From NCBI RefSeq assembly GCF_028389875.1, contig NC_084668.1, positions 21,815,493 to 21,879,492 of the forward strand: DNA of 64,000 nt, in the 5' to 3' direction. A model generated the notes under the pieces. That model had not been told where the DNA came from, made no database searches, and worked only from the letters and a program-made list of their open reading frames with translations. Source of the stretch: Rhea pennata. Lineage: Eukaryota > Chordata > Aves > Rheiformes > Rheidae. Positions 27,601-39,600 of this stretch are shown here, one piece after another. How positions within the stretch are numbered: position 1 is the stretch's first letter; each line of letters starts with the position of its first letter. The position numbers were made by a program, and so were the translations under genes.

Positions 27601-30600
27601 CAAAAATGTTCTCCATAGCATATATTTTTTCTAGATTACTTACTCAGAAATTCGGGTGTTCAGTTCTCCTACAGAGGTACAGTCAAACCAGCCTATATCC
27701 ATTCTCATCACTTGCCTGAAATAAGCTCTCCTGATTTTCTGTATCTGATGAGCTGCAGCCATAACCCAAAAACAGATCTGTTTTGGAAGAGAATAATGTG
27801 GCTGATGAACTGCAGTAAAAGTCTTTCTGCCCCCAAACAAACAGGAAAAATAGTTTGGCTACTGATAAAATTACTAGTTAGATGAAACATATTCTAATTA
27901 CATAGACATGACAGTTTTATGCCCTTGATCTTTAAATAATCCAACAACTTTTTTTTAGCCTCTGATCAAGCACTTGTCTTAGTTGTGACAGGCTGAGAGA
28001 AGACACAAATAAATTACTTGTGATGTTACATTCATGTCATAGAGACAAAAGTTTTTATATCTACAGCTCTATCCCTATAATATAGGGATGACAGCCATCC
28101 TACCTCAGCAAAACTTTCAGATATTTTTTTAGGAAGGATAATGACAAGTGAATTTTGTCATTATAAAAGGCTTCAGGACCAGTAGTCTCTTTAGGAGATT
28201 CTGCAAGAATCATCCGTGCTTGTGGGTCATCTCAGGCATAAGGTTTGAACCTGAATTACTACAGCACATGTAGGGTGTGATTCTTCTCCAGCACTATGTT
28301 TACAGTAGCAACACTCCATAATATCTCTATAATAGAAACACAGGGCTCTACTCAGCTGCCTATACACAGGTTTCTGGCATCATTTGACATGCCAACTAGG
28401 AATCTGCTCATTCTTCACAAACGTCTCAGATACCCCAGACTACCTTAAATGGCACTAGATGCTTGTGTATAGGAAACTGAACAAAGCCCAAAGTGTAAAT
28501 ATTACATTTTATGGTACAAAGTTGACTCATTTTCAGTGCCAGTGATGAGGATACCTAGAAACTTGGTTATGTCAGCCATTTTTTTTTCTAACCACACTCA
28601 AGCAAACATTTCTTGTGATATGAAAGGAGAAGCATGCATTCATCTCCTTGGGTAAAATGCATCCACGTGAAAAGGTAAGCACAAATACAAGGAGCAACAT
28701 ATTGCAACATTCAGCTCACAGTATTAGAAATTAAAGTGTCTGCTCAAGTATTGAAGTTGACTAAGCAGTTAAAAAGAACACAATTATTATAGACCTAATC
28801 ATTTACTGAGGCAAATTTTGAAATCAAAATATGGAGTCATAGGAAATCAAAATACTGACTTGGAGGTATCCTAACACGAGTACTGCACAACCAATTCCTG
28901 CATAGTAACCTGCAAACTTGGTCATTTCTTGTTCAATGTCCAGCAGCCTGGGGGAAGGAAAAAAAAAGGAAAAAAAAAAAAGATCAATACTTTTTTAATC
29001 TTCTGACAAACTGGTGTTTTTTCAAGGTTTACATGGCAAGTTGGCTTGTTTAGCTGACAGATAGACTGTTTCTTAATACTGAGCCTATTCCTAGCAATAG
29101 ATAGTTTTTTTACTGTCCCTGTTGCAGAGGTGTATGGAACTGGGAGGTATCTGGAAATTCTCTGCTGTCCTGGTGCAGCCCTATAGTCTGTTAGGGCCAG
29201 GTGAGAAATGCCACCAGACTGCCTACTGAGAAAAAGCATAAATGAGAGGTTTTTAAAGGGGATAGGTCCAAAAAATGTTCATTATCTATTGAATTAGCTT
29301 AGCTATTTTGTAGCAGTACACCAACAAATAACATTCAGATTTAAACAATATTCTACAGAGAGAAAGGGTGGGCTACTAAAATATTCAAATATTATTTTAT
29401 GCCATTAGAAAGCTCACTAATTTGAACTGAGTATTTCTTTTAGCTCAGGTAGAGTATTAAGTTACTCCTAATACCTGTGAAAGGCATTGAGTCCGAGATT
29501 TTCAGACAAAAGGGAACACTATAATCACATAGCCTAAACATAGGAGCCTAAGCATAGATATCTAGTGCCATTTTTAATGCTTTAATGTATTCTGCCTGGT
29601 CTCCAGGTGCTGCTACAGAACAGAGGTCTCTAACAAATCCTGAGCTTGATAGCCCCTTCTGGGGGGCCAGCTTGGACAGCCTGGAGGAAATAATTTGGCC
29701 TTAGATATCTACATTTAGGAACCTGAATCACTTCTCATATGCTTAGAATACAGAAACAAGTAACTTCTAATTCTAATTATTTAATTTAATATCAGAGATT
29801 AGAAAATTCTTAGAATGATATATTGAAAACATAGACTTAGGAAAGGTTACAGGTTCAAGTTTGGCTTTGGCAGATATGTATATCTGAATGCATCATCTTA
29901 ACGCCATTTATTATAGTTAATGAAAAGAAACAAGCACTCCTATAGGGCAGGCATCTGACCTGCCTTAGACACCTTCCATAGGCTAAGATGAATTGCATCC
30001 TAGAAGCACCCATTTCTCTTCAGTGACTAGAAACAGTTTAGTTAACTTCCTCAGAAATCAGCAGGCACTTACAGGTATCCAAGTCCTGCCCAAAACAACC
30101 AGAAGTCATTACTATTGAGTGGGTCACCAAAGAAAATGTGTTAGTGATTTCAAATGTGCCACAGATGTGTCTGTTACAAGAACAATCATCACTAAGTCAT
30201 CCTTGCTGATATTGCTAGCGGAAAGGCCCAGCCTTGCCTTCTACCCCTCCAGGTAGTATCTGCGTCTTAGGAGCAGAACTCTGAAACAAGACTCTTTTCT
30301 GCTCTACAGATAGAAAATGTAAGCTTTAAAGGCTGAACTGGACCTTCCCTAGAAATACATTCTCTGCCGAGTCTTAATAACAAATTAAAAGAAACAAACA
30401 CATCTACTACTTACCCACATCTTTTTAAGGTGTTACTTTCATTTTGATGAGTAGTACTATTGATCCACATTATGGTGTTATTTATACATGCTTTGCCTGG
30501 GTCTTTAAGCTCTTGCATTTCAACGTCATATTCAATAAATGTGTCTGCCATTGCACCAAACACAAGCAACATGGCTGGCTGGGCTACTCCATGAAGAATA

Positions 30601-33600
30601 GCACAGAAACTACCAACTGTCATCATTAAAATTTCCATAGATGAAGCAAATCGAAACTAAAGAGATAGGAAAAAAAAAAAAACCTCTGCTCAGAAGCAGT
30701 CTTCACGCTGTCTGTACACTTATGAGTCAATCAGATGAATCAGATACAAAATTATTCTTGAATTTCAGAACTCTCTTCAATATAGAAAGCAGACAAATCT
30801 CTCTCTCCTGTTTAACCTAACTGTATCCATGATTACAATCTCCCTTTATGTACCTAAGGACAGTATCTGACCACATGACCGAATGTATTGTCATATAATG
30901 CTAATAGCTAAATATCACTCCACATTATTATTGCTCCAGACACTGGTTCAAAGATTAAGAATAGGAAGTTATAATTCATATACATAGTCAGCTTTTCTGA
31001 TTTCCTGGAGTGAAGTATGGGTCTGGGACTTATGCAGAGTCTTCGAATACAATTAGCCACTTTCTAAAAAGTCTGTGGCACTGTGGTAGAAAGCCACCTA
31101 AACAATATGTTGGCAGATATTCAGGCAATTGATTATTGGCTTCTAATCCAGGAGAAATGTATAGAAATATGATAGTAAAAAAGAATTGAGCTAAGCCCTG
31201 CATTTGTCGTGGCCTAAGAACACAGAAGCATGCTGATTCAGCTGACGTATTGTAACTTCAGTCACCTTTGCCACAATTGTGTGAAGTCTGATTCTCAGGC
31301 TTAAGTCAGGCATAAATACATAGACCAAATTATGCATACAGAGTATCAGTGTAAAATACTAAATATTTACAAGGAGGAGTGCAAAGAGGAACCATAGCCT
31401 ACTGAAGAACTCATCCAGTCTATAGGTGCTATAATGTGTCAAAGAGAAGGAGTGGGAATGTAGAGCACATATGGAAAAGGAACATTTCGGTGCAGAAAAA
31501 GAGAAAAATGCAGAGATTAGATAAAGGGAAAAACAAGTCAGTCAATATAAAAGAAAAATAAAGAAAGAGTCTTTCTACAAAAAAAAAAAGTCAGAAGAAA
31601 ACCATAGCTTTATCACTGTTTTGCAAATCTTGTTTTTAAGAACTATTAGAATTCCCTTACTGAAAATAAAAGCACTTAGAAAATGCACAGATACATGTGA
31701 TATCTTAGAACATCTAATGCAATCATACACTGTTTACTGATCACATCTTCCAAGTTAAGTATCTAAGCAAAACAGGTCCCTCTGCTCAACAGATAGCCTT
31801 CAAACACAGTCTGGAGAAGAGCTTTTGCAATTTCTACAATTTTAAAGCTCTGTACTTGCTTAGCTCTGTGTAAGCCAGTTCACAGGGAAGGAAAGAATTG
31901 TGATTTCTGTTCCAGTAACCATAAGGTAGAAAGCAATACATTTTTTATTTTGTGTCTGTTACCTAACTCTGGGTATATCCAAAGTGGTAAATGTGGACAG
32001 GCCTCAGCTCTCTCCAGCTAACTTAACTCTACAACTGTGATACTTAACCAGGTAGAGTACAAGCCACAGGAATGGAGCTGCACTGGCTCAATACTACAGT
32101 AAGGACCTTTAGTTTGGACACATTTCAAGCTAATTTTCTAGGTTACATCCAGTACAGAAGTAATTAAACCTCTATGCTGCTTGCTGCTCAGTTGGACATA
32201 TTTCAGCTGCACTCCTTTCCAAGTTTAGAAATACGCTATGGGTCTCCATGGCCCATCAGATGCATTAGCTAAGGCTAGATACTAGATACCACACAGAGTT
32301 GGGTATTTCCCCAATCAGTTACCAAATCTTATAACATCCATGTAGTAACTACAAGGGAGCTAAATCATCTGCCAGAGATCACACAGCAAGTTTCTAGCAG
32401 GAAAAAACAAAACAAAACAAAACAAAAAAACTCCAAAAGCCCAAACATCCAAGGTCACCCAATCCCCCCGCTGTGCATCTCTTTTCCCATATCCACCTGT
32501 AGGTTTAATATAATGCATTTAATGAGCAATTATGACACAAATATTGATAATCAATACCCAACTGACAAAATGACAAAGCGTTCTATTAAATTTCCATTGA
32601 TTTTAGCAGCAGGATTTCATGCCAATGGTTTAAACCTTAGAAGTTCAGCTTAGGCACAGCTATTACCCCAAATGACCATATAGATTGTCACTTATTCTGC
32701 AGCACAACACATATGAAATATTTATATACATAGCTTTCATTACCAGTTGAAAGAAGCCAACACGAATACTGTTTTCCTTCTTTTCTGATGACCTTTAAGA
32801 ATAGAAAATGTACAATTATAAACATGTACTTTATTATGTATTTCTATCACACGCAAAGATTCTACACAGAATTGAATTTAACTCACTTTTTGCTTTTCCT
32901 CTTTACAGAAGGTTCTTCATTTGCATAGAATTTCCTAGCAAAAAGAAGAAGATTTTACATTAATCCTTTTATTCTCTTGGTTTGTCCTCTGCAATTACAT
33001 TTTATTTGAGACATTGTATTCAGAATTTGTGAAGAGATAAGTTATTTCTTTAAGACTGCTTTGGAACCAGCGATCTGATGGTTCTTTCAAGTTTTAGACA
33101 GGGACTAGGGACTGCTCTAACAGTGGTCAAAATGATCTGAAGGTTTACGCTCTGTTTCATAAGCAACTCCTCAAAATACTGAAGTTGTAATGTGGATAGT
33201 GGGTTCTTTGAGGTCAGTTAGAGAAATGCCTGTCATCCAGATTGTTGGCTAGCCCTTGTTTAAGAAAGGGAGGTCCTGTTACCACTCCCTCTTTCTTTGC
33301 ATATATATTCACACACCAGTAGTGGCAGTGGAATATCTTGCCTAACTTCTCAACCTCTCAGTTTTTCTTTCAGTACCCATATGGTTTTGTTACTCTACAC
33401 AAACAATTAAAAAACTGAAGATCTCGCTCCACCATTATGGATGGGATCCATATTATAAGAAGCGGCAAACATCAGCTGCACCTATTCAATGATGAATGAA
33501 TAGAGGATTTTGAGTTTGCTTTTTTTGTTTGTTTGTTTTCTGATTTTTAAACAAAACAATTGCATTCAAGCTAGATTCATCACGGACATCTTTCAGAAAC

Positions 33601-36600
33601 CAGATCTTGGAACACCTGTGGGAAGCTTCATGTATGTATTAGGTAGGGCCACATGTGTGTGTCACTTGAAAGTCCAGCAGAACTTGGGTTTCAAGAAATA
33701 CACAAGAATCACTGTAGACTCTGTATTCTGAGCTTGTACTCTCCGAGATGGACAATTTGATAAAGACAAAAATTAAGAGACATTCTTGCTTCCCCATTCT
33801 GGGACTAGTTCTCAGGCTGCATACACTGTGTCAGAAAGAGCTGGCACAAATTACTGTACCCATGTCCAGTCTGTTACAGAGTTGTCCCAAGATCTAGGAA
33901 GAGAAGAGCTCTTCATCTTCCTTTCCATCTCAGATCATAGTTGAAGGTCAAGGTCTCTAAGTCATTTCATCTTTTAACATTTTACATTTAAAATTTAATA
34001 TCTGAGCTCAAATAATCTGAGCTAATTCTTTTATTTGATAGTCTCACAGCTACATTTTAAAACCTTAAGAGAAAGCAATCAAGGTGGAATAAAATTCCCC
34101 AAAAACTCATTCTTCAAACTAAGCCAGAGAGGCTCAAAGCACTGCGGAGTCATAAATCTGAATATCCAGAACATTTGCAGAAGAAAATCCACATTTTGCT
34201 GCCATTACCCTGTTCTCAAGAGTAACTCCTTTTGCATCATACTAAGACTGCTTTAGCCTACCTGTGTCAGTTGTATCAGATAAGACAGTTCAACTCCCAG
34301 AGAATAGCTTCACATTAAATATAATTTTTACTATAAATGTTTCAATTTAATCTGACGACATTAGCATCATTGAATATTCCTAGAAATATTGATTGTTCTG
34401 TTTGTATACATGACTTACTCTGGTTTCTTGAAGGCGTTATCTGTTAGGAAAAATAAATGCACAATCTAGTTAATTATTGTTGAAGTATATAATCTTCTAC
34501 AGGCATGTGAAAAATAAACCCTAGAACCTCATGGAACCTGGCCATTCCTAGGTTATAAGGAATCTTATTCCCACTGGTATCTCTAGTCAGGGTCAAGAAC
34601 TGACATGGGTCCAAGAATTCCTTCGTAAGTTAACTTCAAATTATGTTTGTTTTCTCTTAAACATGTAGTCTCATTTTTTCCATCCCCAAGATAAGTAAAT
34701 GATGTTCACTAAACACATAGTTTAAGACATTTGCCAAAATTAAACTCAATTCTTTGCAAACTGTTTTAGTACCCAAGTCAACTAGTTCAATCCTGCCTCA
34801 TCAAGCAACGCCCCTCTTCTGTATCTGCTGGAAATCCACATATGCTGCCTGAAACGAGGAGCTGTAGCTCTTCACTCTTGCATTCAGACTACTTACAGAT
34901 AGCAGATCCTGCTTGAGAGTAACAGCTGTAGTCCTGGGAATAAGATGAATTTGTAACACTATTGTCTATTCCTGGGATACTCTCTAACTGCAGATTACAG
35001 AAACTGAATTATACTACACTGTAGAATTGTGCTGTAGGGCAACTCCTTATTTACCACAATAGGTCTCGATTTAGCTCCCTTTCAAGAGAAGTTGTTAAAG
35101 ATGACATACCTAATGCATAGGCTGTGCTGACAGCAGCCTCAAAGGAGCATTGTCATCACAAGGGTTGATGCGTGAAGTGTTTGCTGTAAGTCACTTGACA
35201 GGATAATGCATAAAGAGCTAGTTTCATGTATACAGGACAGTTTGGGGTAATCCAAGCACATTAAATATATGCACCTTGCTAAAGTTTACCATGCACTTGT
35301 CAGCTCAGCACCAGGTTCAGAACCATTGTATGCTTTTCAGCCAGTTGCCTTCCTTTCTTCATATCTAGTGGCACAGTCCAGAGGATGGACAAATCTATGT
35401 CACAGAACAGAGACACTCTGCCTCACAATTCACAGAGGGCACTAAGTAATCTCTGCAACCACAAATTTTGCCACATTCATTTTCTTATTCAATGGAAAAA
35501 GGATTTTCTACTGTTTCCAGGGTGTTGGATTTCCCAAGGGAACAATGTTAGATGAAAGGAATTTATGTTTTGGGCTAGATGCTCAAAAAGCTCTCAGAAC
35601 ATTTAACTTCTAGGCATTTTTGCATTTATTGAAATTTATGGCCCCCAGCTGCTTCCATAGAAGCATAGAAAGAGGTAGGTGTCTTGTAAACCTGTAAGCA
35701 CAGCTAAGAACTGCTTGGCATTCTCAAAACATTACCTGTACCAGTACTGATAGAAAAATGTATTAAAAGGAACAGAAAGACTAGATTAGTCCCTAAAAGC
35801 GTTTTTAAACACAACTTGCAGCAATGCATTGTTTCTGATGGATAAATGAGAGAGTTATATTAATGGTGACCTGGAAAATAAACTGACTTGAAAAAAATAC
35901 TGAAGGAACAGATGATTATATCCAGCTATTTTCTTCCCTTCTTGGAGTTAATAAGATAACTTTATTTGGCTTTAGCTAACAATGACTCCATTCATTTTAT
36001 TCTGCTAAGTTTGTTATTCAGGAATAGTAAAATGAAAAAATTCTTTAGATAAAGAGATAGCCATATCCCCCAAACCCCAAACACTTTCCAGGAAAGTTGT
36101 ATACTTATAAAGTTATGATTGCAAGGAACAATTTGGTGTTAGAAAAGAACTGGTTGTGAAGGGAAAAAGAAAAAAGCGCATCTATTTACCCTCTGTTGAA
36201 GTTTGGCAACTAGTAAAAGCTGTAATGCTTTGAAATCATCCTTATTCTCCAGTGTTTATTGGAAAACGTAAGTTTCAGAGGAAGCTTCTTCTGCAGTATG
36301 GCAATGCTAAGAAGTGTTTCACAAAAAATGAAGGAAGAATTGGCTGTTAGGAGAAATATTTACAAGGAAGAACAAGAGAGACTGGTGAAATAGCATTCCA
36401 GGTAACACTGAGAGTGCAAGATGAGTACGTTACAAAAGATGAAGAGATCCTAACCTACAAATTTGAAGAGGGAAACAGTATTGCAATGCTATTCAATAAT
36501 GTGAGGAACTGCAGGACAACCATTGTGGGCCAGCAGATTTTGAGCAGGACAAGAACTTGGAATCACATTATTATGCTTAATTAGGAGTAAAGAAACAAGA

Positions 36601-39600
36601 TTAACAGTTCTGATCATTACAAGAGGAAAAGGAGAAAGATGCCAGAGAATAATCTGTTTAGCAAAGAAAAGAATGCAAGGTAAATGAAAGAATTTATTAA
36701 CGCTAAAGAAAAAAAAGCTGTAGTAATCTTTGAATGTTTAAACAGTGTTGAAAGGGGAATTAAAACATTTAAAGGAAGAAATTTTTCAATGTGAAATAAA
36801 TGGTCAATGAAAAGCTGCAGAACATTGCAAAGAACTTAATTTTTACTGCTGTTATGAGAACACAGTAAGAAGTAAGCCAAAAGGAAATCAAATACTTGAA
36901 TCAAGTGACGAGAAGCTGTACTCAAAAAGTAGTAGCCAAAACCTGGCTCTTCACTATGTCTACTACTGTGGTATTGAAGTGTTTGATCCAGAAAGGGTTA
37001 ATTCTTACAAATATGTATAAAAGATGGATATTGAAACAAACCTCAATGGAGATTACAAAGCAGAAGTTATCAGCCAGCAGAATATCAGCGGGGTTTTAAA
37101 GCAATAACGTTTGCTTTGGGAAAGGTGCTCTTAAACTGGTTATGAGTTAGTTAATGAGTCTTCTGCTCATTACACGGAGCAGAAGACTGCTTTTCCAAGG
37201 AAACTGAGAAGCCAGAGGCAAACTCACTTTACAGGACAGAAGACCCCTGACTGAAAAGGAGTGTAGGTTTGGTATCGGAAGAAAGTTCTCGGCTAAAAAT
37301 CCTGTGACAAGTAAAAGCAACAAGTACATTAGACAAGCTACCAAACTGCAGAAAAAAAACAAGGCTCCAAATCAGCTAGACAGATTTGAGTAATGGGAGA
37401 AGCTTTAAGTAATCAGCTGAAACAATACGTTTTCTGTGCCAGAAGCAGAAGGGCATTCTCCTTTACCTATTCACCCCCTTTTCCCTTCAATTCCTTCTCC
37501 CTCTCCACCAATACTTGAAACATGAATATTATAAAAACATGGAGGGAGGGGATGCAGAGAGGAATGGGGCAGTCTGTCCTGCTTTAGCATGCTGACGGCT
37601 GTTCATTCTAGCAGGATGTAGAAAGACATGCTGGGGTAGGAATCTCTGGGAAGAGGGCAGGCTTTCAGAGAAGACTTACATTGGTTTCTGTTGGAGTTAC
37701 AGGGCTGAGGCTGCTTCTGCCATACTGCAGACTTTGAAATCATCTGCATAATCCAGCATGCCAGCTTTGACTCAAACTGTTAAAGAATGGTTTTCTACCC
37801 TGGCTTCTTACTAGGTATAACAATAGTTAAGTTCTTACCAGAAACAAACCTTTGACTCTGTAGATCAGTAGATTAGTTAGTCCAAGAATATGGAACCAAG
37901 AATAAACCAAGGAAGCAAAAGGTGTTTCATAACAATAGTCAGGACCAAAGGAACTATCTGACTGGCACAGAGACACAGATGGTGGGAGTGCCTATTTTAT
38001 GCACATGAACCTCTTGTTCAGTTTCAAAGGTCAGACCAGAAAAAAAGTACATGTATCATCTACTAATAGAATAGCTGCTTTTAGCTTTGCAGATGTTAGT
38101 CAGTCTCTACAATGATAACACAATCAATGCTTAGTCCAAGCCCAAACAAAACAAAGATTAGGAGCTAAACTAAAACACTGAATGACATTACTTTTGAAAT
38201 CCAGGCTTAACATCATTCAGCATTAAAGCATCAGGGCTTTAAAAATAAAGACAGACACCACAGATCAAATTATAGCTGGGACATCATGCTGCCATACCAA
38301 TATTGAGGGAGAAAGGCTTGAAGAGGGTTCTCCGTTATTAAAATTATTGATGAGGTCTTGCAGTGGTTTAATTATTGGCTGACTGTTCATGATGGTTCAG
38401 GTTATGTGAGGAAATCTGCTGCATGCCACAAGTTTTAACCTATAAACTCTAGAAGTATTTTTCATATGCAACTAAAGAGGCTGAGAATGGACTGCCTTAA
38501 ACCTGAGCTGTCATATATGCACAGAAACAAAGACGTATTCATTGTAACTCAAACAAGTATTCTATTTGTTTTAAATTCTTTTTGTTGATGAAAATCAGTT
38601 CTAAGAAAAGGACTGTCTTTGACTATGAGTTTGACTACAGCTCTAGTGGGTAATGTGTCATGAATTAAAAATATTTGAAATGAAATAAAAAAAAATGAAC
38701 AGTCTTTATCACTATCCAGCTTACTTGCTGTAACAACCTGACAGGTAAAAAGGAAAAAACAAAACAAAACAAAACAAACAATAAAAACCCCCCCTACAAC
38801 CCCAAGATTAAAAAGCATCCCTCCTCCTCTTCAAGCTGTGTTTTTTTCCAGAGCCCAGTCTGGTCTACTTGAAAACACCTGATTTTGTGAGCAAGCAGGT
38901 GAAACAGTGAATGAATGCTGCATTTGTAAATCCCAACAGGGCCAGTGTTTGGAACACAGGCTATTCATGTGTGCTCTGAAACATTTCATTATGTCTTAGA
39001 GACTTTTTAAAACCTCCAGAGTTATGCCACAGCTGGCAGTGTTGTTGAAGATATAGATCTTAGACATTTGCTTAGGGAATCTGGTGATATTTGAGTGCTG
39101 GAATCCTTCTAAGAACCCTCTTTCTTCAATGTGTAGAGTAGGCACAGATAAACTGTATATAGCTTAATATAGATATACATATCGCAATTTGCTGTCTTCC
39201 ATTATATGCTACTATTTTACTTTCCTGTGTACCTTACATCTAATATATTAAACAATCCTCCCTTTTTCTGGTTTTACCTAGTCTGATACAGAAGTCTCTA
39301 AATGTTTAGCTGTTTTTCTTCATTTTCTCCTCCTTTTCTTGACTCCTAGTGCATTTGGACTGACAAACTTGAAAAAATACACATTGCAAAAAAAAAAAAA
39401 AAAAAAAAAAAGGAAAAGAAAAAAAGGAAAAGTAATCTCTGATGGAAGGGATGTAGATCTTTGCATAGCATTGCATTATTATTCTAATGTATTTAGTATA
39501 AGCATATTGTAAGTATATTGTATATTTTCATTCAAAGCAATCCTAGAAACCATGGAAAACAGAACTTTCAGCCCAAATCTGTGCTTAATTTTAAAAGGAG

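Noticed and set aside
28922-29239. 105-codon minus-strand frame overlapping exon 6 acceptor
   Set aside because: Out of frame with ABCB11 and partly encoded by A-runs; the exon 6 frame explains the locus.
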